Shown: positions 10,792 to 22,975, numbered from the stretch's first letter. The stretch: DNA of 60,507 nucleotides from Bigelowiella natans CCMP2755 (GCA_000320545.1 ADNK01002468.1:5001-65507); one strand, 5' to 3'. Numbers and translations: made by a program. The notes: generated from the sequence alone by a model not told the origin.

Positions 10792-11714
10792 CGGTGATTT
10801 GAATCTACCAGCTTGAACTTGCTGGAAGAAGTGATTCGTGTAGATGACTAAAAAGTCATATTTTAACCATCTAGTCAAAAAAATCTGGGTAAAAGTTCTT
10901 TATTGACAGCCCATAGTATGTAAAGCAGAACGAATTGTAACTCTTTGAAGAATGGCGTTTCAGTTAGAGTTATTGGACGTTTCATTACAGCGCTGCATGA
11001 TACAGTATAACTAGTGTTAAGCAAGGCAGTAAGAATCATATTGAGTCAACGATAAGTTGAACAGGCAGACATATTTGACACGAATGTAATAAATGAATAA
11101 ATTACATTCGATCTATCAATGGTCATCCGAATGTATCTGTGCAAAGCTACGGCTGCAGCGCTTAAATGGTGTTACGTTGGTTCATGTGTTCATGTGAACT
11201 TTGGCAGTTTAGATTGGGCTGCTCTGCTGAATTAAAGCAAAGATTATTGCAAAGCGAGCGAATATTACTTCACGGCAGGCCGGTGTTAGGCGAAACACAA
11301 GACTACTCATAGCGTTACAGACAATAAACTAGCAAATACCATATGTCCATTGCACATATACACATGATTGCACTGGTGTAGGCTTCGCTCGTGTGTGTGT
11401 CTAAATGCGCATTTACATAGAACGCACACAATCATCTATATCTGCTCAATGTACATGCGCCGCCGCGACATGCCTCGCGTGCAGCATAGCGCCGTCGTTG
11501 TCAAGTTTAGTTGTGTCGTCGTAGTACGAAACTGCTATAAATTCTAGTTGCACGCGCTTGCGGTACGTATTCGCCCTGTATATTTACAGACTAGAGCGCT
11601 GTCTTTGCTAACGATCATTAGTACACATTTATTCACTAAAAACCCATGATGATCCAACAGTTATATGTCTTGTCGTACACCAAAGTTGACATATGGATAT
11701 ATGGAACTCCCCAT
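10792..11714. other. Convergent intergenic region
   Basis: 3' flanks of the kinase (+) and helicase (-) genes. AATAAA-like signals occur near 11087-11100 (GTAATAAATGAATAAAT), plausibly for kinase polyadenylation. Nothing else is recognised. Confidence 0.5.
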
Positions 11715-14700
11715 TCAGTAGGTGAGGGACAAGACTTGGTATTTACCACCTCCGGAGCGTCTCGCGTTGCTGTCGGGGCGCATGGACGCCGCTTCTTCTA
11801 GCGTACGTCGGATATCTGCCTTGCACCTGATGACACCGACTTGCGTTTTACCCTCGATTTGGAGCCACAGCTTACGCTCTCCGTCCTTGGGCTTTCTGCC
11901 TGGAGGCACGAATGTGCCTTTGGTAGTGATGGTACACTCGTAGCGTTCTTCTATATCAGCTACCACGGAGCGCTGCGTCATCTTATACCTCGCATACTGT
12001 GGATAATCATTGATTTCGATCTCGTCAGTGTGGTAGTCTGGATTATTGTTGCCCATTGGAGCCACCTTGAGCTGCTTCCTGATGTTAGCTGCGACGATCG
12101 CCGCCCTCTGGGCTGCGGACGTAGGAAGATTGGCCACGTTGCTGGCGTCCATGACCTTTTTCACCTCTGCTTTGGCTGCAAGGAGGCTGAAATTCGTGCT
12201 GCTGCTTTCATTGCTAGCCTTCGCTTTGATCACCTTCTTTGCAGCCTTGGCAGCTTTCATCGCAGCTGCAATCTGTGCCTTGATCGGATCGATATCCTTC
12301 TTCTTGGCCGCCTCGGCCTCTCGCTTCCTCTCCTCGTCCTCCTTACGCTTCTGTTCCTCGAGGATGTAGTCCTCGTCAGTCTTCTCCTCGACACCATAGC
12401 CGATTCGTTCCCAACGCCTCTCGTTAGCTTGCGCTCGTGCTTCTTCCTCGTCGAATTTGTGGCCGCGGCCGTCGTAGCCCTTATTAGAGTAGTACTGCGC
12501 CTCTCCACGAGACACCTTGGCCTTAAATTCGTCAGCCAGATCCTGAAGATCCTGAGGGATAACTTGCTTGGCTTTCTGCAGGCCAACAACAAGATCGAGA
12601 GCCAGCTGCTCCTCCTCCTTGGAGAGGAAGGTGATGGCGGTCCCCTTCTTCCCAGCCCTCCCAGTGCGGCCTATCCGGTGCACGTAATCTTCGTAGTGTG
12701 TCGGGGCGTCGAAGTTGACGACGAGAACTAGGTTCTTCACGTCAAGCCCGCGCGCAATGATGGAGGTTGCGACCATCAGCGTGCGCAGGCCGTTGCGGAA
12801 GTCCATAATCGCGTAGTCTCGGTCAGTCTGGTCCATGTCTCCGTGCACGCTGAAGCACGGGTAGCCCGCATCTATGAGCTGCTGAAACAAGAAGTCGACC
12901 TCGTCTTTCTTGTTGCAGAACACCAGGATAGATCCGCGGGAGTACCATTTGCCGAGGATCTCGAGTAACCTCTTGAATCTCGTGTCCGGCTCTCTGACCT
13001 CTACGAACTGCGTCACGTTATCTGTAGCCACCGAGCGCCCGCCAATCATGATCTCGATCGGCGACTTCATGCATACCTTGGCCAGCTTCTCGACGATACG
13101 TGGAAACGTCGCAGAGAACATCACCGTCTGGCGGTCCGGCCGGACGTTCTGCACCACACGCATGATCTGCGGCTCGAAACCGAGGTCGAACATCCGGTCA
13201 GCCTCGTCGAGCACGAGGTAGGTGACCCGAGTGAGGTTGGTGACGCGGCCGCTGTTCGCACAAAGGAGGTCAATCATGCGGCCAGGAGTGCCCGTTATCA
13301 CCTCAGCCCCACGTTTCAGCTCGGCAATTTGCTCTGCCACGGATGCTCCGCCGTACACGCAAACTGGGCGCAAGCCTAGAGGTTTGGCAAACTTACGTGC
13401 CTCGAGGTGTATCTGGATGGCTAGCTCGCGGGTGGGCGCGAGGATCACAGCCATAGGCCCCTCGTCCTTCTCCAACGGCCGTTGGTCGAGAATGTGACGG
13501 AACATGGGGAGCAGAAACGCCAGGGTCTTACCAGATCCCGTCTTGGCGATGCCGATTACGTCTCGACCAGACATGATGGCGGGGATGGCGGTCGCTTGGA
13601 TTGGGAAGGGCTTCTTATACTCCAGCCGCTCAAGTGTGCGGTAGATCTTCTTTGGAAGCCCGCAATGGGTCCACTTCTTCACCGGCTTGGGACAGTTCCG
13701 CCCACGTACGCGCACGTTGTCAAGCTCCTTCTTGCACATTTCCTTGACTTCCTCTGGTGTCATCATGGCAACCTCCGGCGACTCTATGTAAAACTTCTTG
13801 CGGAAGGGCTCATAGTCCATCTTCGAGTGGTCGACAGGCTTCAGATCCTTGAGTTTTGGTTTGTTCTTCTCCAGCCACGACAACTGATCCTTCATCTTCT
13901 TCGCGAGTTCCTTGTCGTCAAACATAGCCTCGTCTGTGTAGAACCGATCTTCTTTCTCCTTAGCATTCTTTGCGTCTATCGCGGCCTGCTTGTGCTCGCG
14001 CTTTCGCTTTCTTTTCTTCAGCCCGACCGCGGCCGCCATTTCCTCTTCGCTCTTTGCAGTCCCAATTGCGGACATGAACTGCTCGAGAGGATCGATTTCC
14101 TCCTCCTTCTCCCCCTTTGCAGCGCTGCTATCGTTCTCTTCATTGCTGCTGACTTTCTCGTCGGCGCCTTCCCCTTCTTCTTTTGCCCCTGAAGAGGAGT
14201 CGACATCATCTACGCTGGTCCCCTTCTTCTTCTTCCCCTCCTTCTTCTCACCGGTTCCATCTATCTCCATCTCGTTGGAGGGGGATGTCGATGCGTTGCT
14301 GTCTGAATGTCCCTCTGTTCCTTTCTCCTGCTCTTTCTTCTTCGCCTCTTCGGCTTTTCGTTCAGCCTCTTGTGCACTCTTGGTTACAGCCGCTGCTGCA
14401 GCCTCCGCATCCATCTCCTGCTCTACATTCTCGTCTGCAGTTTTTGCCCCAACCTGGCCAGTAATCAAGGCAAAAGAATGAACAAGAAGCGTCAGCGAAT
14501 ATTTTTAAAGGCATGACGGAAGATGAGTGGGGAATAGGATGCGGAGAAGAATACCCCTGTCATGCATATACATTTAACTAGTGCAAAAGTACAATTACTG
14601 TTAGCCTATCACCACTACAAATCGCTCGCACTACCTTTGGACACCAGATATCTTCGTCGTAACTCCATTCATTGAGGTCAGGATCCCAGAAATTCCAGTA

Positions 14701-15990
14701 AGTCTGCACTCTGTCGGGGGTCGGCGCCTCGCTCTCCACGAACATGCATGGGCCTTGATCTGTTTTCCAGTCTCTCCCCACTATCCATTGCTTCTTAAGC
14801 TTCCAGTAGTACAGAAAGAACTCGTTCTCTTCGTGCTTATACACTGGAGGCTTAAAGCCTATCATCTCCACGTAGACACCCATGAAAGGTGCTCCATCAA
14901 ACTTCTCTTTCGGGCCCTTCATCTCGAAACGCTGGGCCTCTCTAGAGCCCGCCCATGCCTTGATTTCCTCCTCTGAAGGTAAGCGACGGAGAACAAGGTC
15001 TTCAGTTTCTACCCACTCTCCTGTTTCCCCATCATAGAAAGACCAAGGCCGTGCTATTTGGTCGGGAGTGCGAGCCAGCGTGTCCACGAATACTAGCCCC
15101 AGCTCACTCGAGTAATTCTCGCCGATGATCCACTGGCGCTTTGGCCTCCAGTAGTAGAGATATTTCTTGCCGCCCAGTTCATCGTACACTCGGCCTTTCA
15201 GCTCCTTGTTCTCTACGAATGTCCCCAAGAATGGTGCTCCATCGAACTCTTCTGTGCCGATGAGTTCGTAGACAGCCGCTACCCACTTCTTAGGCTGTTT
15301 TAGTTTGGGCGCCTGCATTACTGGCTCCTTAGTGTTCACAACCCCTTCTTCTGAGACATTCCCTTTTGGTAGATCAGCATTTTCTTCCTTCACTGTTACC
15401 TCCGCGTCATCACTACCATTGACAACAACATCCATTGGTTCTCCGCCTTTATCCTCCTCTTTCACCACAATTTTTTCCGATTCTGGATTATTTTTCGCTG
15501 AAGCTTCTGTTAGGGATCCCGCCGACTCATTCTTATTCTTGGTCGCCAACTTGGCCTTGATGGCTGCTAATTGGGCCGCCAAATCAATCTTCTTCTGCTC
15601 TGCAGGGGCAGCGGCTACAGCAGCACCATCTTTTGTTTTCTCGTCCTCCTCCCCCTCAGGTTTTTTTTCTTCCGTGGGTATACCTTTCTTTGCCTTCCAT
15701 AGCTTAAGCCTCTGTCTGCGTTCCTCTAAAAGTTTCTCTTTCTCTTCCTTCTTCTTTGCTTTCTTCTCCTTTTTCTTGTCCTTTTTGCGCTTCTCGCGAT
15801 CTTCCTCGGCCGAGCCCTCATCGCTTGCCCTCCTCTTGTCCTTTTTGGATTTTTTCCTAGATTTATCCCGTTCCCTTGAATCCTCATGATCACTCTTGCG
15901 ACGTTCTCGCCTTGCCTTCTTTGCAGCCTTACGAATCGTGTCTTCTGAGTCGCTGCGAGACTCTGAGCGCCGGCGCGATCGTTTCCCCAT
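11715..15990 (-). CDS. DDX46: Prp5/DDX46-type DEAD-box RNA helicase with N-terminal extension
   Basis: Prp5 uses ATP to help U2 snRNP bind the intron branch site. Proposed exons are 15990-14635 and 14453-11715, 1364 aa. The join uses donor CCAAAG|GTAGTG and acceptor ACTGGCCAG, both phase 0. It explains why the downstream frame lacks an ATG start and why the upstream frame runs into a stop soon after the donor. In order: RS/KR/KE-rich N-terminus (1-120) with the Prp5-like RRQRLKLWKAKKG; two copies of a W/Y-rich domain (about 250-337 and 365-450); acidic linker; the Prp5 signature DPLEQFM (573-579), known to contact SF3B1; Q motif; AKTGSGKT (755-762); PTRELA; TPGR; DEAD (868-871); SAT; ARGLDV; HRIGRTGRAG; and a DDX46-type C-terminus with a KH-like tail. 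The paired W/Y domains are not part of known Prp5 proteins. Confidence 0.9.
14635..15241 (-). other. Tandem W/Y-rich domain pair within the Prp5 gene
   Basis: Residues about 250-337 and 365-450 repeat the same pattern: FDGAPF(L/M)G..VE, a GR/PP-VY..., then K/F-YLYYW or FFLYYW, followed by K-QWI(I/V)G(E/R)-(N/D), then ...TPD......W.F(Y/W)D....EW. I know related PVY/YYW/WxIGxD domains as small units in protist proteins of unknown function, but not in splicing helicases. They are in frame with both the RS-like N-terminus and the helicase. Confidence 0.75.
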
Positions 15991-18393
15991 TTTTAATTGT
16001 ATCTGATCCGCGTCTAATCACTCGGATAAACGATATGCAACACTTTTGTTGAATGATTTCAATGTAGACTAATGGCAGGAACCAAATCCCAGCGGGGGGA
16101 GCGGGGGCTGGGAAAGACGAGGTGATACCAAGTCGAGTCCGGTGCCAGGGCTTGATTTTGTGAGCCTACTCTGATAGCATTTTTGAAAACATATATTTAA
16201 TTTCAAATCTGTTTTATAGTAGCGACACAAAATATAACGCAAATTCATTGGTCACTAAGACGGCGTTGGTAGAAGGCATTAGGCTGGTAAATTAATCACA
16301 TGGCTGAGGTTCTCGCAACCAGATCAATTCAGAACTTGGATTCTCCGAGGAAGCAGATGGATGAGAAGAATGCAATTTGATTGTGCTAAACGGTAACTGC
16401 CAGGATGCAAAAAAAGGAGGAAATCTAAATGAACCTCGTCCTATGGACTAACAATTAATTTTATGTTGGAATTGATCTGTGATTTGGTGAAACGACATCA
16501 ATTTTCCTGTACGATCCAGGTCGATCGATGTGGCTTGGCACCGCCGGATGTGTGCAAACCTCAACTTTCTCTGAAGATCTAGTTGATTGAGGTCACGGAT
16601 GAGTCAGCATAGGTCATCTTTCAACAGCTCCTGTGGAACTGATACGCTTGTTCATTCATACATTCCAGTGTTCATTCATTCGTTCTGTGGAACTGCATGT
16701 GAAGTTCACATCGTTCACTCAGTTTGCATGTTGGTTTTTTTTGCGTGCGTGTCGTGGAGGGTGGGTCCAATGAGGCCAAACTCAAGCGCATGCGTAGCGT
16801 GCAGATTTTCGGCACAATCGCAAGATGTGTGCGTGTCATTTGGCTGGTCAAGCTAGCAATATGTGAACGCGTCTTGTAGTCTAGGCGTGTGCGTGCATGG
16901 ATGGTGTCCAGATCCAGCACGTGACGTGGACGCTGCTAGCTAGCTAGGCTGCACTGGCTAGCTGGCACACCTGGACACGTGTACGAACTGCAACGAATCG
17001 ACGTGATCTTTGCATGCTTTTGATGATGGACACAGTGACATCATGCACATGTGACATGTCTAGATGTGTCTGCATTGCTAGATTGCGTTGTCTGTGAGCT
17101 TTTTGCATGCACCAGTCTAGCAGTGCATGATCATGTCGAAAAGAACAATGATGAAAAACACCTGCGACAAACATGCACAGATCTAGAGATGTTGTGAGCG
17201 CTGTCTAGCTGTGGCCGCAGCATTGAAAAGCTGACCAAAAATTGAAAAATCTAGAAGTTCATGATCACATCATCACATCCGTCTAACGCGTGCAGGTCGA
17301 CTGTTTAGCTGTGTCTGATGAGTGTTTTGTTTGTTGTATACCATGTAGTTGACGGGCGGGTGCTTACCTCATGCGAAATTCATCAGCGCTGTGCCAATCT
17401 AGCAACACAATGTGCGCATGCGTGCTGACTGTCACATGCAGCATAGCAGAGCTAGACTAGCTAGCTAGTCTGGACATTACTAGATTAGCTAGAGAGTCCA
17501 GGAGGCCAATCATGGATATTCCTAGATTTTGCGTGCATTGCGCGAGAACATTTCAAGACAACAATGGTGCGTAGACTTGCAACATGCATTGAGCGCGTGC
17601 AGGTGATCTGTTATTGGCCTAGCTAGCGGGGGTGCAGGCAAAAAATGTGGCGATCTATGCTGCCCATCTAGCCAATTACGCACGCATTTTTCACGTTTCC
17701 GCCAATAAGAACACGCATAGCATGCATGTGGTTGTATTTCTGGCCTAAGTATGAAGTATGCAGTGATTATCTCGTGTATACTTTAATAATGATTAAATAT
17801 TATTAGTAGATGTGTTATGACTAGATATAAGTGTTTACTACTCCTTCAGCAGAATTTTGGGGTGACATCATATGTGGACGCAAAACTTAAAATACGTAAA
17901 CCAAATATTCTACGCAATTTGTTTGAGTATTAGGAGTAGCTAATGACGTAGAGTAACTAACTTTTAAACAACTTGGTCAAACCTGTTCTACGCGCAAGCT
18001 ACATAAGCGTAAAAGAGTGCTGTTAAAGACGTTTCTTCAAAATCAGAAATTCTTATTTTACGGCGATATTTCTGCATTATAATTATTTTCATTTGAATTG
18101 AGACGCGGAGTTCGAGTCTGGATCTTTATCCTGAAATTACGTGACAAATAAGCGTGAAAGAGATGCCAGCTGAGCGGAAGCGGATATTCAATCATAACAG
18201 AGAAAAATGACGACTAGGGGAGTGTAGATTGTGCAAGAGTTGGTGAGTGAATCAGTGGACGAGTGAGAAAGGGGGGACAATGTGACGAAGAAAAGGAATA
18301 TAGACAGGGAGCCCTTGTTCTAGTGCAAGCATGGTCACGACGATACAATTCGAATGGAACGACGTCTGAGAGTGGGTTCGAGGATTCATAATA
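15991..18393. other. Long intergenic region with repeat debris
   Basis: No gene is recognised in this 2.4-kb gap. It is rich in CTAG/GCTAGC and GCATGC motifs, including the perfect palindrome AGACTAGCTAGCTAGTCT near 17452. It shares phrases such as CTTGTAGTCTAG and GTCTAGATGTG with the repeat-bearing regions at 33 and 37.7 kb, which suggests old mobile-element sequence. Confidence 0.5.
17215..17290 (+). repeat. Degenerate dispersed-repeat terminus, copy G
   Basis: GGCCGCAGCATTGAAAAG, a second ATTGAAAAATCT, and ATCACATCATCACATCCGTCT reproduce the order of motifs of the repeat family, with several differences. Confidence 0.4.
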
Positions 18394-18664
18394 AATAATT
18401 TACGTTCTTGCCATCATTGCTAGGGTTGCTTGTTCTAGACTGGTCCTCAAAAGATGGGTCACTTCTTTTGTTATTGGGAATCCGAGGCGCAGGTTTTTTG
18501 AAGGAGCCAGGCGGCCTAGGAGCGGGTCTCATGAAGGCACTGCTTCCTCCACCTAATGACTTTCCCTCCGTCTTTTTTGATGAACTTGTTGATGACTTTG
18601 AGTCTCCCTTATTGCTAGACCTTTCTCCTGGTGTGAAAGAGACGCTCTCTATGCATGCCTGTGG
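18394..18664 (-). CDS. Fragment of an unidentified Pro/Ser-rich gene (weak)
   Basis: On the minus strand a strong acceptor (ATTTTCCCCCACAG) opens a run of about 89 codons to a stop near 18390. The encoded peptide is Ser/Lys-rich, then Pro-rich (MRPAPRPPGSFKKPAPRIP), with biased composition typical of a disordered tail. No upstream exon could be joined with confidence; the nearest donor would give an intron of only about 35 nt. It could be the 3' exon of a gene, a remnant, or chance. The overlapping plus-strand frame at 18408-18839 looks like its shadow. Confidence 0.3.
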
Positions 18665-19147
18665 GGGAAAATTTTCACTTATTCATCCCTTACGCACGTG
18701 GTGCATGATGCGAGCTTCAATTTACCGAATAAACTGCTCTTGCTCGATTGTTATGGCCTGGTGTCATTGGAAGTACCATGTGGCTTTCGGTTCTCTGAAA
18801 CCTATGTGCGACATATTTTCATTTTTTCATTTCAAATAAACGTAATACGTGAGAAGTGGCGAGAGAGGCAAATCGATGTCACGAGAGCGGAAACAATGAA
18901 CGTGGTATACCCTGCTTGCTGGAGAATGACCAATGATGTATCAGATAACTTTCCTTTCACCTTCGAAAAAATAGAATTCATTGAGACTACGAAACCATAA
19001 ATCAGAGGAATTTCTTCTCATCATGTGTGGTGTGTGGTTGCACCTTGTTTAAATTTATTGATCTCCATTTTGGATTCGTGTGGTCCTCTACGCACCTCTC
19101 CTGGTAATAAGTAAGCAGTATATCAGGACCATCTTCAACTCACACAG

Positions 19148-19470
19148 ATGGTTCGAAAATTTTCTTTTCGGGGCAATAAGATGAGAAATAAAATAGAAGA
19201 ATGCTTCCCAGCCACTCGAATCTCCTCTAGCAGAGTGCCGACTAAGTACCGACCAAGATTCGCATCAGCAGCTTTGTTTCCTCCCCACTCAGGTATGACA
19301 TGATGTGAGGTTTAAAGTGATCCCTTTATTGGTTTTCAGGGCTGGTGCAGGATTGCTCTTTTAGTGGCCAATCCCTCCCTCGGAGGCTAAACTCGTGGTT
19401 GGCTTCTGTGGCTGTGGCTGTGTGCAGTCGAAGGATAGATTCATCCCTAATAATTCCTTTCATATTTTAA
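19148..19470 (+). CDS. Possible two-exon small hypothetical protein (weak)
   Basis: I do not recognise this. ATG 19148 opens MVRKFSFRGNKMRNKIEEC; a CAG|GTATGA donor at 19293 and a TTTTCAG acceptor at 19339 join in phase 1 to a second exon ending at 19470 (91 aa). The peptide is basic and Ser/Arg-rich with no domain. An open frame just upstream (18698-19000, +) also looks protein-like, but I could not splice it. Low confidence; possibly a decayed gene. Confidence 0.22.
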
Positions 19471-19914
19471 TCCAGTCGGCTTTTAATCATCTGCGACAAA
19501 TAAAACGTGAATCAAAATGGCAATGTTCGCCTGGATTCACTGCATTGAAAGATGAATATTCTTCGAATTTGACTCTGGCAGTTCCTTCTTTCCTTTCTTT
19601 TCCCGACGACGCAGCTTACTCTTTTTTATGATTTGGCAAAAAGGCCATGCAAAGTCAGCTTCTGTACGATGTTTTCCCGATGATCGTCGAGTTGGAATTC
19701 GGAGCCAGTGTACAGTGTAGTGTGAAGCAATATCAGAAGACTGATGCCCTTGAGCGACACCGCCTACTTCTAACATCATACTCATAATACGAGTACGCCA
19801 AAGGAAGGGGTGAAAATCGAATAAATGCAGGTGATTTTGTACACTATCTCGATACTGCCCGGGGTTCAAGAATGGATGGCCTCACGTGCATCGATAATTA
19901 GACTCTAGTTCCCC
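19471..19914. other. Intergenic region upstream of the FAD monooxygenase
   Basis: No supported gene. A 110-codon minus-strand frame (19537-19869) has no recognisable motif and no splice support. Confidence 0.5.
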
Positions 19915-22091
19915 ATGCGACGACGACGTGCCAGGATACCCACCTCTACGCTATGGTGTTTTGTTTGCGTCGTCACCACTGCGGCTGCGGTTGCAGCTGT
20001 CAGCATCGCGGGCATAGGACTGGGGCGTCCAGGATTGTTGGAGAATGGACGCATATGGCGAGCTTCGCGTAGGCTTTCGAGTGTGAGTGGGATTTGTGGT
20101 GCTGCAAGGTGTGTCTTCACAGCTGACTTGAATATCCACACACGCAGTGTATGGTGATACATCTCTTTTTTGGGGGGGGGGCGGGGAATTAAATAATAGA
20201 ACTGGTTGTAGAGTCTATGGAGAATTTCCGACAGAAACGGAGAATTCCAGCAAATTACGGGTTGGGATCATCGGAGGAGGAATCGGTGGGCTTGCAACGG
20301 CGTTGGCACTACGATCTTACTGTCCAGAGAAGATTGCACATATTGACATTTTTGAAAAACGCGAAAGAAACGCTGATTTCGGGAAAGGGACAGGACTGAT
20401 GCTTTGGAAGAACGGTCTAATACCAGTATTCTTTTTCACTGCTGTAGTAAGAAGCTCACTCCAGACCTTTGTTTTATCTCACTTTAAGGTTTGAAGGTTC
20501 TCCAGCAAATTGATGAGGTTCAATCTCTCGGCGTTTTTGATTCTATGATAAAGAATAGTGTAAAACTCATGGGCACGGAGATGGATTCTTTCGGTGACAA
20601 GAAGTCATTGAGAGTTGATTCAGGAATGGTTGGAATCCAATGGTCCGCCTTTCATAAAACGTTGCATGATGGCATAAAAAATTGGGATGATGGCAGTATC
20701 ACTTTACATTATGATCATGCTTGCAGAGATATAGCAAACTTAAAGGATGTGGATAAGGTGAGGCAACAGACTCATGTGTTACACCTCCCCCTCCACCATT
20801 CCCATATCTTTTTCTGTGTTAAGTTGTAAGATTCATGCTTTATTTGTTTGTGTATTGCCAATCTTTAAAGGTTCAAATCACTTTCGAGAGCAGAGATGGG
20901 GAAGAAATGAAAGAAATCATGTGCGAATATGACCTCGTAGTAGCAGCAGATGGTATCAACTCCCGTATTCGTAGTAAACTGTTCGATGACACGCCGCCAG
21001 TGCCGCAGGGTAGGGCCATATTTAGAGCCGTGATTGAGAATTCCAAGGCTGAAGACGCAAGTAAAGGAGGCGATATTAAACTACCACCCAACAAAGATGA
21101 TCAAACGTTGATGTGCTTAAGAGATCCAAAGTATGGTGACATCATCTGTGTGTGTGTGCGAAAGTAGAACCACATAACACGGGGACAATATGAGTCAAAA
21201 TAAGCGCAATTACAGTCATCTTCCCCATCATCATTGATCATCATCAATCACAACCATTATACGATGGCTGTCACCACATAGGAAAATTGTTGCATTTCTT
21301 CCTGTGAGCAACGAAGCAACTTATTGGGCAGCTACAATTCATAAGGATGCTAATGAGAGGCTTGCTAAGGTGTCAAACCGTGTAGATGGAATATTCATTC
21401 ACAAAATCAATAATTCAGAATATAAAATACATTGAGTGCTTACGATATTGCCACGTACAAGAAAGTTTCATTTTAAACAATCAGGACGGGGCAGAGGCCA
21501 AAGAGTTGCTCTTGAGTGCTGAGTACGAGATGTACCCTGAACTCCAAAAAATGGTGGAGCTGACTCCCCCTGAGAAGATCTTCTACAACCATCTTAAACA
21601 GCTTGAGCCACTTGCAACCTGGGTGAATCGTCGTGTGGTACTAATGGGTGATGCAGCACACGCGATGATCCCTGCTGCTGGGCAGGTTTGTTAGGGAGAA
21701 TAGGGGGGGAATGCTGGTGAACACTGGAAGGAGGGTGAGTAAAGCTGTTTACATTTTTTCATTAATACAGGGAGTTGGAATGGCTGTTGAGGACGCACAA
21801 CAGCTAGCTGTAAGCCTGGCAGGATGCAAAAATATAGACGATGCTCTGAATCATTATGAGACCGTTCGAATCCCTCGCGTTACACAGGTAAATGTTTGGC
21901 GATGGAGAAAGTGTTCGTTCCACTTTTGAGTTTTGCTCCGACCGCTCGGTAACATTAGATTAGTTTAAATTTGAGCAAAATATGCGTACAAATGTCGTCA
22001 GGTTCAGATTCAAAACGCTCAGGACGCGCGGGATTCTTACGTGAAGTTTAAAAAAACTTCAAAACTTGATAGAGAAGAATACAATCGGTGA
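19915..22091 (+). CDS. FAD-dependent monooxygenase, probably plastid-targeted
   Basis: Group A flavoprotein hydroxylase of the salicylate-hydroxylase / zeaxanthin-epoxidase superfamily; the substrate is unknown. Eight exons: 19915-20146, 20235-20414, 20489-20757, 20871-21130, 21282-21369, 21485-21685, 21771-21887 and 22002-22091 (478 aa), all phases consistent. The first junction has an alternative (20152/20258). The Rossmann motif GIIGGGIGGLATAL lies near residue 87. The DG motif is VVAADGINSRIR, and the GD motif is VVLMGDAAHAMIPAAGQG, then GMAVEDA. These are the three signatures of the family. The N-terminus is MRRRR, then a hydrophobic stretch (about residues 12-37), then an R/S-rich, acid-poor segment. 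That order resembles a signal peptide plus transit peptide for a complex plastid. The leader is separated from the enzyme by the first intron. Confidence 0.88.
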
Positions 22092-22824
22092 AGCTCCCTG
22101 TTATGTTGATTGTTTCAAAAATCCAAGAAATGTTATATAGATTTGTATTCACGTACGCTCAAAGCTCAGCACGAATTTTGATTTCACCAACACCATCAGG
22201 CAGTACATTTTATCTTATCCTCTGACTACGTACACATCCAGGTTTCTCTTCGGCTATCCTGGTGCTACCGATCCTTCTTAGCTCTTGCGGCGTACTCAGT
22301 ACTGGTGGCCTTGCTCATCAAGTCATTAAATATACATGAGACTGGTTTGATGAAAAATTGAATTCTTTCAAATGTCATCCCAATATAATACACACGTGCA
22401 TGTGTGCACAAATATACTTGCCATGTGACGAGCGTGATGATAAGTTATCAAATCAATTAAATGGCGCCAATCAATTGCAGCTCTGTGCTCAATGTCTAGA
22501 TGTATAGTAGCTATTTTAAAATCACGGCTACGTACACGCCCGACCTCTCAGTGTGATGCGATGCAATGCGATGCCGACAAGTGCCTATGTGATTATAATA
22601 ACATGCTGTATTTGCGCATATGGCAGCGGCGCCGGCGCCCGTATACACACCACAAAATGTACTAGCTAGCTAGATGTAGCAGCTAGGTAGCCACATCTAG
22701 ACATGTACATCCAGAGATGTCTTCATGCGAGGTGCAGGTACATATCAACGACATTACTAGAATGGTCTAGTCTAGGAGTAGCTACAAGTAGATGTGTAGA
22801 AGAGTGTATGTGTGTTGCACACAC

Positions 22825-22900
22825 GCTGTAGCAGCTGCATTGCACAGCTACATGAGGATGACCATTGAACAAATTTAAATAATTAACTACATCCGTCTCT
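22825..22900 (+). repeat. Dispersed repeat terminus, copy B
   Basis: GTAGCAGCTGCATTGCACAG, then CTACATGAGGATGACCATTG and AACAAATTTAA, with ACTACATCCGTCTC at the end: the family order of motifs. The copy runs directly into a TC microsatellite. Confidence 0.7.
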
Positions 22901-22932
22901 CTCTCTCTCTCTCTCTAGCTCTCTCTCTCTCT

Positions 22933-22972
<40 letters not shown>
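22898..22972. repeat. (TC)n(AC)n compound microsatellite
   Basis: TC dinucleotides with one CTAG interruption, followed by about 19 AC dinucleotides. Confidence 0.9.

Positions 22973-22975
<3 letters not shown>

Noticed and set aside
13482-14516. Several long plus-strand frames over the helicase gene
   Set aside because: Shadows of the conserved helicase and its Lys/Glu-rich N-terminal part (SSFSF runs opposite KE codons).
14454-14634. Two separate genes, one ending at 14578 and one starting near 14468
   Set aside because: The downstream frame has no ATG near its start, a strong acceptor precedes it, and a phase-0 donor lies at the end of the upstream frame. One gene with an intron explains both.
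18408-18839. Plus-strand Leu-rich frame of 143 codons
   Set aside because: Antisense of the minus-strand Pro/Ser/Lys-rich exon; Leu, Gly and Ser codons mirror its Lys, Pro and Ser codons.
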